A stretch of 64,000 nt of DNA, taken from NCBI GenBank assembly GCA_041602035.1, contig JBFIHA010000009.1, positions 1-64,000 on the forward strand. Direction: 5' to 3'. Below are positions 41,406 to 48,217 of this stretch, piece by piece. The position numbers and the translations under genes are program-made. Origin of the DNA: JAOTVV01 sp041602035. Lineage in GTDB: Bacteria > Gemmatimonadota > Gemmatimonadetes > Gemmatimonadales > GWC2-71-9. The notes beneath the pieces were generated by a model. The model made no database searches. It was not told the origin of the DNA and saw only the letters and a list, made by a program, of their open reading frames with translations. Each line of letters begins with the position of its first letter. The first letter of the stretch is position 1.

Positions 41406-42406
41406 TGCGGATCGCGGTGATCGGTGCCGGAAGCTGGGGAACGACCTTGGCCAATCTGCTCGCCGTGGATGGCAACGACGTCCGCCTGTGGGCGTTCGAG
41501 CCCGAAGTGGCGGAATCGATCAACCGCGACCACGTCAACCAGGCCTTCCTCGCCGACGCACGGCTGGCGGAGACCTTGGTCGCGCACACGGAGCTGGGCG
41601 AGGCGGCCGACCACGTGGAGCTGCTCGTGAGCGCCACGCCGTCGCACGTGGTGCGCGACGTGATGTCGCGCCTCGCGTCGGACGCGGCTGGCCCGCTGCC
41701 CCGCACGGTCGTGAGCGTTTCCAAGGGCCTGGAGGTGGACAGTCTCAAGACGATGACCGACGTGCTAGAGGAGACATTTCCAGACGCCGCGGTGGTCGCG
41801 CTCTCCGGACCCAGTTTTGCCCAGGAGGTTTACGCCCAGCATCCGACCGCCGTCGTCGCGGCTTCGGCGCACGCCGATGCGGCGCACGTGGTGCAACGGG
41901 CGTTCTCGACGGGGTACTTCCGGGTGTATTCGAGCCGGGACACCATTGGGGTGCAGCTCGGCGGGGCCCTGAAGAACGTGATCGCCATCGCGGCCGGGCT
42001 ATTGCATGGGCTACACCTTGGACACAACACGTTGGCCGCGCTGGTCACGCGGGGCCTCGCCGAGCTGACCCGGCTGGGACAGACCATGGGTGCCGATCCC
42101 ATGACCTTCGCCGGGCTCGCTGGCATGGGTGACCTGGTGCTCACGGCTACGGGGGCGTTGAGCCGCAATCGCGCCCTGGGGATCGAGCTCGCGGGGGGAC
42201 GCCCGCTGGATGAGATCCTGGCGGGGCGGCGCACCATTGCCGAGGGCGTGCGGACCGCCAGGGTGGCGGTACAACTGAGCGAGCGGGCCGGGGTCGAACT
42301 GCCTATCGCCGCGGAAGTGGCCAACATTTTGTTCGAGGGCAAACGCCCGGACCGCGCCGTCCGGGATCTCATGGAGCGGGAACTGAAACCGGAGCACTGG
42401 CGATGA
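41405..42406 (+). CDS. gpsA: GpsA, NAD(P)-dependent glycerol-3-phosphate dehydrogenase
   Basis: A 333-residue dehydrogenase that reduces dihydroxyacetone phosphate to sn-glycerol-3-phosphate for phospholipids. The Rossmann motif GAGSWGT is at 7-13, VSKGLE and LSGPSFAQEV mark the domain, and the catalytic lysine lies in GALKNVIAI (about 190-198). It shares one base with the plsY stop codon, and together they feed phosphatidic acid synthesis. The length is typical. Confidence 0.95.
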   Translation: MRIAVIGAGSWGTTLANLLAVDGNDVRLWAFEPEVAESINRDHVNQAFLADARLAETLVAHTELGEAADHVELLVSATPSHVVRDVMSRLASDAAGPLPRTVVSVSKGLEVDSLKTMTDVLEETFPDAAVVALSGPSFAQEVYAQHPTAVVAASAHADAAHVVQRAFSTGYFRVYSSRDTIGVQLGGALKNVIAIAAGLLHGLHLGHNTLAALVTRGLAELTRLGQTMGADPMTFAGLAGMGDLVLTATGALSRNRALGIELAGGRPLDEILAGRRTIAEGVRTARVAVQLSERAGVELPIAAEVANILFEGKRPDRAVRDLMERELKPEHWR

Positions 42407-42780
42407 CCGCCTCTCAGCCCGTGCAAGAGTTCTTCTCGATAGGCGACGTGTGTCAGCTGACCGATCTGAAGCCACACGTCCTGCGGTACTGGGAGAGCCA
42501 GTTTCGGTTCCTCAATCCCGCCAAGAACCGATCGGGCAACCGCGTGTATCAGCGGCGCGAAATCGAGCTGATCATGCTGGTCAAGCACCTGCTGTACACG
42601 GAGAAGTACACCATCGAGGGCGCGCGCCGGTGTATCGAGCACTACCGGCGGACCGGTTCCCTCAAGACCGAAGCCCGGTTTGCGCTCCAGCTCGAGACGA
42701 TCGAGAGCCTGCGCACCGAGCTTCGCGCCATCCTCGACATCCTCGAGGGCAAAAGCCTGCTTGAAGATCCTACTGAGTAA
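42403..42780 (+). CDS. MerR-family transcriptional regulator
   Basis: A 125-residue protein with an N-terminal MerR winged helix (FFSIGDVCQLTDLKPHVLRYWESQF, about 10-34; NRVYQRREIELIMLVKHLL, about 47-65) and a short helical C-terminus (LETIESLRTELRAILDILEG) that probably dimerises. No effector domain or metal-binding cysteine cluster is seen. Short MerR proteins of this kind are often found next to surE or other housekeeping genes. The target is unknown. It overlaps gpsA by four bases, and the surE start lies within its tail. Confidence 0.88.
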   Translation: MTASQPVQEFFSIGDVCQLTDLKPHVLRYWESQFRFLNPAKNRSGNRVYQRREIELIMLVKHLLYTEKYTIEGARRCIEHYRRTGSLKTEARFALQLETIESLRTELRAILDILEGKSLLEDPTE

Positions 42781-43510
42781 CGACGACGGCATACTGGCGC
42801 GGGGGTTGGAGGTTCTCGCCGACGTTTGCCGGCCGGAGGCGAGCGTCACCGTCGTGGCGCCGGACCGGGAACAGAGCGGCTCGAGTCACTCATTGACGCT
42901 CGGGCGGCCGCTGCGGGTCACTCGGCGACCCGATGGCTCGATTCAGGTCGACGGGACACCGACCGACTGCGTGTTGCTGGCCCTGGGGGAGCTGCTGGAC
43001 CACAAGCCCGACTTCGTATTCTCCGGCATCAACCACGGCCCCAACATGGGTGAGGACGTCCTCTATTCGGGCACCGTGGCCGCCGCGATGGAAGGGATGC
43101 CGTTTGGCGTGCCGGGAATCGCCTTCTCGTTGGCGGGTGATCGTCTGGACCTACTCGACAGCCACCGTCCCTGGCTGGAGCGGCTGGTGCGGAGCATCGC
43201 GCGGGTCGAGGCGTTCCCCCGCGACACGCTCCTCAACATCAACCTGCCTCCGATCCCCGGCGACCACATCAAAGGGATTCGGGTCACGACACTCGGAAAC
43301 CGGGTCTACTCGGACTCACTGCTCCGGACCGCCGATCCGTGGGGGCGGCCGGGGTACTGGATCGGGGGCGGGCAGCTCTCCTGGTCGGGTGGTGAGGACT
43401 CCGACTTCGGCGCCATCCAGGACGGGTACATCTCCGTGACGCCCCTGCACCTCGACCTCACCAACTATGCGCTCCTCGAGGATGTGCGCTCCTGGAGGCT
43501 CGGCGAGTGA
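42761..43510 (+). CDS. surE: SurE, 5'/3'-nucleotidase (survival protein)
   Basis: This 249-residue metal-dependent phosphatase acts on nucleoside monophosphates. It starts at TTG 42761, giving LKILLSNDDG, the family N-terminus with the metal-binding aspartates. The ORF is open farther upstream, but that part is the other frame of merR. SGSSHSLTLGRPLR and FVFSGINHGPNMGEDVLYSGTVAAA are diagnostic. The start lies 20 bases before the merR stop codon. The neighbouring pcm is a classical partner of surE in stress survival. Confidence 0.93.
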   Translation: MKILLSNDDGILARGLEVLADVCRPEASVTVVAPDREQSGSSHSLTLGRPLRVTRRPDGSIQVDGTPTDCVLLALGELLDHKPDFVFSGINHGPNMGEDVLYSGTVAAAMEGMPFGVPGIAFSLAGDRLDLLDSHRPWLERLVRSIARVEAFPRDTLLNINLPPIPGDHIKGIRVTTLGNRVYSDSLLRTADPWGRPGYWIGGGQLSWSGGEDSDFGAIQDGYISVTPLHLDLTNYALLEDVRSWRLGE

Positions 43511-44160
43511 CGGACACTTGGGGGGGATACCGGAGTCGACTGGTCGAAACGCTGCGCCAGCAGGGTGTCCGAGATCTGGCAGTGCTGCGTGCTGTGGGGG
43601 AGACCCCGCGACACCTGTTTGTCCCCGACGCGTTCCAGAATCGGGCGTATGACGACTCGGCCCTCCCCATCGGACACGGGCAGACGATCTCGCAACCGAG
43701 CACACAGGCCGCATATCTCGAAGCGCTCGCGCTTCGCGGCACCGAGCGGGTCCTCGAGATCGGCACGGGGTCGGGATACCAGGCGGCCCTCTTGTCGTTG
43801 CTGGTCGATACGGTGATCTCGATCGAGCGCATCGGCCCGCTCGCCGACCGGGCCCGGGAGGCGCTGCGACGGGCAGGGGTGAAAAACGTGTCGGTCGTGG
43901 TGGGGGACGGGACGTTGGGCTGGCGACCCCAGGCGCCTTACGACGCCATCTTGGTGGGTGCCGCCGGCCCGGATATCCCGGCGCCGTTGGTCGATCAGTT
44001 GGCCGATGGTGGCCGCCTCGTGCTCCCGCTCGACACGGGGGCAGGGCAGCAGTTGGTGCGGGTCCGAAGGGACCGCGGCGGGGCCACGACGGAAGTGATC
44101 GGCCCAGCCAACTTCGTGCCGCTGCTCGGCCGGCACGGCTTCAGTGAGGGAGACGACTAG
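43507..44160 (+). CDS. pcm: Pcm, protein-L-isoaspartate O-methyltransferase
   Basis: A 217-residue SAM-dependent enzyme that methylates isoaspartyl residues and starts repair of age-damaged proteins. It has HGQTISQPSTQAAYLEAL (about 57-74) and the SAM motif VLEIGTGSGYQAALLS (about 83-98), then GDGTLGW and DAILVGAAGPDIPAPLVDQL. It starts at GTG 43507 overlapping surE by four bases. SurE-Pcm pairing is widespread in bacteria. Confidence 0.94.
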   Translation: MTDTWGGYRSRLVETLRQQGVRDLAVLRAVGETPRHLFVPDAFQNRAYDDSALPIGHGQTISQPSTQAAYLEALALRGTERVLEIGTGSGYQAALLSLLVDTVISIERIGPLADRAREALRRAGVKNVSVVVGDGTLGWRPQAPYDAILVGAAGPDIPAPLVDQLADGGRLVLPLDTGAGQQLVRVRRDRGGATTEVIGPANFVPLLGRHGFSEGDD

Positions 44161-44825
44161 TGCTCGAAGCGATTGTCCACTGGCTGGCCGACACGATCTT
44201 CCGGCTGGGATACCCTGGCATCGCCGTCCTGATGGCCCTCGAATCCTCGTTCTTCCCGTTCCCGAGCGAGGTGGTCATGCCCCCGGCCGGGTACCTCGCA
44301 GCGCAGGGACGGATGCACCCACTGCTCGCCCTTGGCGCCGGCGCGATCGGGAGCCTGGTGGGAGCCGCCTTCAATTACTACGTCGCGGTCTGGATGGGGC
44401 GGCCGCTCCTCCACAAGTATCACCGCTTCCTGCTGATGCGGGAGTCCTCGCTGGATCGCGCCGAGGCGTTCTTCCGACGCCACGGAGAGGTCAGCACCTT
44501 CGTGGGGCGGCTCATCCCGGTCATTCGGCAGCTGATCTCGCTGCCCGCCGGGCTCGCCCGCATGCGACTCGATCGGTTCTTGTTCTACACGGGGCTCGGG
44601 GCAGGCATCTGGTGTGCCGTGCTCACCTACATCGGGTGGTACGTGGGCCGAAACAGCCATGTGGTGGCAGGCCTCGATTCGCTGCTGGAGGACCCGGAGA
44701 TGCACGCCCTGGCCGGCAAGGCGGTTCTCGTCATCGTACCGTTCCTCGCGGTCATCGTGGCCGTCTATGTCCTGTGGCAGAGGCATCGGCGACCTGCGCC
44801 GGCCAAGGGTGGCGCCGACGAGTGA
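44160..44825 (+). CDS. DedA-family membrane protein
   Basis: A 221-residue inner-membrane protein of the DedA/VTT superfamily. The segments LMALESSFFPFPSEVVMPPAGYLA (about 20-43), RRHGEVSTFVGRLIPVIRQLISLPAGLARM (with the conserved arginines, about 103-132) and four or five hydrophobic helices fit. Members move polyprenyl carriers such as undecaprenyl phosphate or phospholipids across the membrane and support envelope integrity. It starts at GTG 44160 sharing a base with pcm and overlaps acyP by four. Confidence 0.9.
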   Translation: MLEAIVHWLADTIFRLGYPGIAVLMALESSFFPFPSEVVMPPAGYLAAQGRMHPLLALGAGAIGSLVGAAFNYYVAVWMGRPLLHKYHRFLLMRESSLDRAEAFFRRHGEVSTFVGRLIPVIRQLISLPAGLARMRLDRFLFYTGLGAGIWCAVLTYIGWYVGRNSHVVAGLDSLLEDPEMHALAGKAVLVIVPFLAVIVAVYVLWQRHRRPAPAKGGADE

Positions 44826-45106
44826 ATACGACACCCACCGCTGTGCGACTCCGCGTGTCTGGCAGAGTGCAGGGAGTGGGCTTTCGCTGGTTTGTGATGA
44901 AGAGGGCCGCCGAGCTTCAGGTAGCAGGATGGGTGCGGAATCTCCCCGACGGGGGCGTGGAGGTTGTCGCCAAGGGAAGTCCCGGAGAGATCGACGCGTT
45001 GACGGCGGCGGTGGTAGCGGGACCTCGTCTCGCACGTGTGGACAATGTGGAGAAGTCCAACATCCCACTTGATGCCATAGCTGGCAACTCGTTTGAAGTC
45101 AAATAG
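44822..45106 (+). CDS. acyP: Acylphosphatase
   Basis: A 94-residue protein that hydrolyses acyl phosphates. The catalytic arginine lies in VQGVGFRWFV (about 15-24) and the asparagine in GWVRNLPDGGVEVVAKG (about 35-51). PlsY, which uses acyl-phosphate, is encoded nearby in the same operon, but a metabolic link is only suggestive. It starts at GTG 44822, overlapping dedA by four bases, and is the last gene of this operon. Confidence 0.93.
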   Translation: MNTTPTAVRLRVSGRVQGVGFRWFVMKRAAELQVAGWVRNLPDGGVEVVAKGSPGEIDALTAAVVAGPRLARVDNVEKSNIPLDAIAGNSFEVK

Positions 45107-45295
45107 TTAGATCATTGGGGCAACATCCGGCCCGAGTCTCAGAACACAGTTGAGCCCGCGCCATCATGCGGTCTCCCATGGGGCATCGGGGCCGCGTGCT
45201 CCGCGCTCGAAAGGACGCGCATCGCGCGGCTGAGCCCTCGCTGACGCACCCATCTCGCCGAGGTCCCGGCGTGCAACCCGCCGGCGCGACCGGTG

Positions 45296-45324
45296 TTGGT
45301 CGCACGACGCCGCGCCGTTACTTT
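45296..45324 (+). promoter_or_regulatory. Promoter of tRNA-Arg
   Basis: TTGGTC (45296-45301) and TACTTT (45319-45324) are 17 bases apart. The tRNA begins 12 bases after the -10 box, which is the expected spacing for a tRNA promoter. The rest of 45107-45336 shows no gene. Confidence 0.6.
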
Positions 45325-45336
45325 ACGCTGCTTGGC

Positions 45337-45409
45337 GCCCCTGTAGCTCAGCGGATAGAGCAGCGGTTTCCTAAACCGTTGGCCGGGTGTTCGAGTCACC
45401 CCAGGGGCA
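45337..45409 (+). tRNA. tRNA-Arg (anticodon CCT)
   Basis: A full cloverleaf: acceptor GCCCCTG (45337-45343) with CAGGGGC (45402-45408), D arm AGCTCAGCGGATAGAGC, anticodon stem GCGGT/ACCGT (with one G-U pair) around loop TTCCTAA (anticodon CCT), and T arm GGGTG-TTCGAGT-CACCC. Discriminator base A at 45409, and no CCA is encoded. It reads AGG arginine codons, which are rare in GC-rich genomes. Confidence 0.92.
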
Positions 45410-45420
45410 TCCCAGGGGCA
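45400..45420 (+). repeat. Direct repeat of the tRNA-Arg 3' end
   Basis: CCCAGGGGCA occurs at 45400-45409 (the end of the tRNA) and again at 45411-45420, one base apart. Such duplication of a tRNA 3' end can be left by integration events, but no integrase or island lies beside it. It may equally be a chance tandem duplication. Confidence 0.6.
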
Positions 45421-45499
45421 GGTGAAACGACCGCCCACCCGCCGAGGGCGGCGCGGCGTACGTTCGACGTAACAACGCTGGAAGCGATAGAGCTATAAC

Positions 45500-46159
45500 G
45501 TGACCGACAAGCGATCTGACGTCTCAAAGGACCCGGCCGAGCGAGCGCTCGAGTGGATCAAACGAAACCAGAGGGTTCTGATCGGCCTTGCCGCAGGGCT
45601 GGTCATCGCCGCGTCGGGACTCTGGTTTGTGCTCGAGTACCGCGGCCGCAAAGAGGCGGCTGCGGAACAAGCGCTCGAGCAGGCCCGCTTCGCGACCCAG
45701 TCCGGCAATCTCGCTCTGGCAGCGAGCGATCTCTCACGCATGATCGAGAGCTATGCGGGAACCCGGGCTGGCGACGAGGCGGTCATCCTGCTGGCCCAGG
45801 TGCGGCTGGTACAGGGTCAGGCCAGCCTGGCCGTGGACGAGCTTCGGGCGGCGATCGGTAGGGGCCTGGACCCCCAGTTTCAATCCGGCGCCTCCAGTCT
45901 GCTCGGCGTGGCGCTCGAGGACCTCGGCAACCTCTCCGATGCGGGGAAGGCATACGAGGACGCGGCCGCCGCTGCGTGGTATGACGACCTGGCAGCCCAG
46001 TACCTGAACGACGCGGGGCGCGCGTACGCCTTGGCCGGGGACAGCGCTAGGGCGATCGCCAGCTACGAGCGCGTGGTGCGCGACTACCCAGCGGTTCAGG
46101 CCGTCACGGAAGCGAAGGTGAGACTCACTGAGCTCCGAGCGGCCGCACCCACAGGATAG
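45500..46159 (+). CDS. Membrane-anchored TPR protein (YfgM/TPR_21-like)
   Basis: A 219-residue protein with a short cytoplasmic N-terminus (about 1-26), one transmembrane helix (about 29-47; VLIGLAAGLVIAASGLWFVL) and a periplasmic TPR domain from about 55 (LEQARFATQSGNLALAASDL; AQYLNDAGRAYALAGDSARAIASYERVV). The layout resembles YfgM-type proteins that cooperate with the Sec translocon and periplasmic chaperones. It starts at GTG 45500, with no clear Shine-Dalgarno sequence. It is the last plus-strand gene before the strand switch. Confidence 0.75.
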   Translation: MTDKRSDVSKDPAERALEWIKRNQRVLIGLAAGLVIAASGLWFVLEYRGRKEAAAEQALEQARFATQSGNLALAASDLSRMIESYAGTRAGDEAVILLAQVRLVQGQASLAVDELRAAIGRGLDPQFQSGASSLLGVALEDLGNLSDAGKAYEDAAAAAWYDDLAAQYLNDAGRAYALAGDSARAIASYERVVRDYPAVQAVTEAKVRLTELRAAAPTG

Positions 46160-46583
46160 CAGCAGCACCCGCGGATACCGAACCCAGAGGGAAAAACCGA
46201 GCAGAAGTGCTGAACGCAGCGATCGCTCAGCTGCTGGACTATATGTCGTATAAGATATGTTATGTTAAGTGTTGGTGAACACCGCTGTGGAAAACGCTTC
46301 CGCTGGTCCATCTTCCGCTCGCTAAGTGATTGTTTTACTGATGGTTACTGATGACCGAGCCAGCGAGCCGCATGAGGCGCCAAGCAGGACTCACTTGAGG
46401 CCACGGAGCGCCGCTGTGCCCCCAACCCCCTGGGTCGCGCGCATCCACGGGACAGAAGGATGCCTCACGCAAATGCGTGCGGCCCACACGGCGCGTGGGC
46501 CCGCGGCGGACGTGGGAGTCGAAACTCGCTTACAGGGTATAGTTTACCAAGCAGAGCTCGAGTGAATTCTCAGGTCAGCGATC
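46160..46583. other. Intergenic region at the convergent strand switch
   Basis: About 420 bases between the plus-strand TPR gene and minus-strand dapF, both of which end here. It holds an AT-rich stretch at about 46238-46280 with repeated TATG/TATA words, unlike the GC-rich surroundings. It also holds two hairpins: CACGCA-AA-TGCGTG at 46466-46479 and the one at 46481-46501. No short ORF here has coding features that I trust. Confidence 0.5.
46481..46501. terminator. Bidirectional terminator-like hairpin
   Basis: GGCCCAC (46481-46487) pairs with GTGGGCC (46495-46501) around a 7-base loop. It lies between two converging genes and could end transcripts from both sides. There is no T-run on the plus strand. 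Confidence 0.4.
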
Positions 46584-47456
46584 TCACTCAGCCTGTTCGC
46601 GCGGGCCGTAGGTGCCGAGAATCGCCCGAAACACGAGGCGACCCTGGCCGGCCAGACGGGGCCGCTCGAGAACGCGCTGAGGTCCCAAGTTGGCGGAGAC
46701 CGTGAGGGTTTGCCCCGAGGCGGTCTGGATGGCCAGTGGCAGGATAGCAGCTGACCTCACACTCAGCACGGCCGCAATGGCGACGGCTCCCGTGCCACAC
46801 GCGAGGGTCTCGCCCTCGACCCCTCGCTCGTAGGTCCGCATGGCCCAGCCTCCCTGAGCCCTCGGCCCCGCGAAGTTGACGTTGGCCCCACCGGGCCCGG
46901 CTTTGGGGTCGGAACGGAGCACCCTGCCCCGATCCATGAGCCCTGGCACCCCAAGCGAATCCACCTGAACGACCAAATGCGGTACCCCCACCGTCACGAG
47001 CTCGATGGACCGCTCACCGGCCTCCAGTGGGATGGTCGGGCTCGTGATGGCCGATGGTTCGGGAAGCTCCAGTTCAGCCCGCTCGCCTGCATCCGGAAGG
47101 CACCGAGATCGGACTGGCCCGGCATCCGTCTCGAGCAGCACCCCGTCGGCAGGCGCCAACTCGAGCCACGTGGCGAGGCGCGTTGCGCACAGCGCTGCAT
47201 TGCCGCACATGGCCCCGCGGCTGCCGTCCTGGTTATAGAAATGGAAACGAACCTTCCCTGGGCCTGACCCGGGCTCGAGGATCACCAAGCCATCACCACC
47301 CACACCGAGGTGACGGTCGCACACTGCCTGGATGGCAGCCGCATCCCAGAGGTCGTGGGGCACCGTCCGACCGTCCACGAACACGAAGTCGTTGCCCGAT
47401 CCGGTCATTTTGTACACCACTCGCCCGTCGCACCAGTCCGGAAACACGCTCATCAT
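46584..47456 (-). CDS. dapF: DapF, diaminopimelate epimerase
   Basis: A 290-residue enzyme converting LL- to meso-diaminopimelate for lysine and peptidoglycan. It has the substrate motif MTGSGNDFVFVD and the two active-site cysteines in GAMCGNAALC and GETLACGTGA. The chosen start gives MMSVFPDWCDGRVVYKMTGSGNDF and follows an AAGGGG sequence closely. A longer start at 47531 would add 25 unconserved residues and overlap the neighbouring gene by 40 bases. A start at 47453 is also possible. It is the last gene of the minus-strand glycan operon, an odd partner for those genes. Confidence 0.9.
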   Translation of the reverse strand: MMSVFPDWCDGRVVYKMTGSGNDFVFVDGRTVPHDLWDAAAIQAVCDRHLGVGGDGLVILEPGSGPGKVRFHFYNQDGSRGAMCGNAALCATRLATWLELAPADGVLLETDAGPVRSRCLPDAGERAELELPEPSAITSPTIPLEAGERSIELVTVGVPHLVVQVDSLGVPGLMDRGRVLRSDPKAGPGGANVNFAGPRAQGGWAMRTYERGVEGETLACGTGAVAIAAVLSVRSAAILPLAIQTASGQTLTVSANLGPQRVLERPRLAGQGRLVFRAILGTYGPREQAE

Positions 47457-47491
47457 CCCCTTGGCTCGGGTTCCCCGCGGTCGAACGTGAT

Positions 47492-48217
47492 TCAGATACG
47501 CCGGAAGAGCACCTGAAGCCGGAGTCGCCACACCATCCAGATGGCCTCGCGAATGATGGCCCCCGACATCTTGCTGTGTCCTTCGGTCCGGTCAACGAAG
47601 ACAATTGGGATTTCCTTGATCCGAAATCCCTGTCGGGCGGCGCGAAGGCTCATCTCGATTTGGAACGAGTAGCCGTTTGACCTCACCGCATCCAGATCGA
47701 TGGCAGCCAGCACCCGGCGGCGGAAGCACTTGAAGCCCCCTGTGGCGTCACACACCTTGAGGCCCGTGATGAGCCGGGCGTACACGTTGGCGGCGTAGCT
47801 CAGCATGAGTCGCGTGATGGGCCAATTGACCACCGTCACGCGGCCGTCCAGGTAGCGCGATCCGAGCACGAGATCGGCAGCGGCGGCGGCGCGGAGAAAC
47901 TCTGGAAGATGCTTGGGGTCGTGCGAGAAGTCCGCGTCCATCTCGAAGATGTACTCGTAGTCCCGTTCCAGCGCCCAGCGGAAGCCGGCTCGATACGCTG
48001 TGCCCAGTCCCTTCTTCCCTTCCCGATGCATGACGTGCACGCGTGGCTCCCGCCCCGCGAGCTCGTCCGCCAGTCGTCCCGTCCCATCCGGCGAGTTGTC
48101 ATCCACCACCAACACCTCGATCCGGGGATCCTGCTGGAGGATGAGCGGCACGACCTGAGGCAGATTCCTTGCCTCATTGTAGGTCGGGATGATCACCAGC
48201 GCGCGCTCAGTCGGCAC
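47492..48217 (-). CDS. Polyprenol-phosphate mannosyltransferase-like GT2 enzyme
   Basis: A 241-residue GT2 glycosyltransferase. The N-terminus RALVIIPTYNEARNLPQVVPLI, the DDNSPDGTG block, EMDADFSHDPKHLPEF (DxD-like metal site) and GSRYLDGR are typical of the dolichol/polyprenol-phosphate mannosyl synthase (DPM1) family, soluble form without C-terminal transmembrane helices. It probably makes polyprenyl-phosphate mannose or another hexose as a donor for periplasmic sugar transfer. It overlaps the YfhO-type gene by 11 bases and lies 35 bases before dapF. Confidence 0.85.
   Translation of the reverse strand: MPTERALVIIPTYNEARNLPQVVPLILQQDPRIEVLVVDDNSPDGTGRLADELAGREPRVHVMHREGKKGLGTAYRAGFRWALERDYEYIFEMDADFSHDPKHLPEFLRAAAAADLVLGSRYLDGRVTVVNWPITRLMLSYAANVYARLITGLKVCDATGGFKCFRRRVLAAIDLDAVRSNGYSFQIEMSLRAARQGFRIKEIPIVFVDRTEGHSKMSGAIIREAIWMVWRLRLQVLFRRI

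Noticed and set aside
45337..45500. An integrated element at tRNA-Arg
   Set aside because: No integrase, no second distant attachment site and normal base composition on both sides. Only the small duplication remains.
46326..46565. A short plus-strand frame of 79 codons in the strand-switch gap
   Set aside because: It has no ribosome-binding site, no conserved motif and unusual composition. It overlaps the hairpins at 46466-46501.
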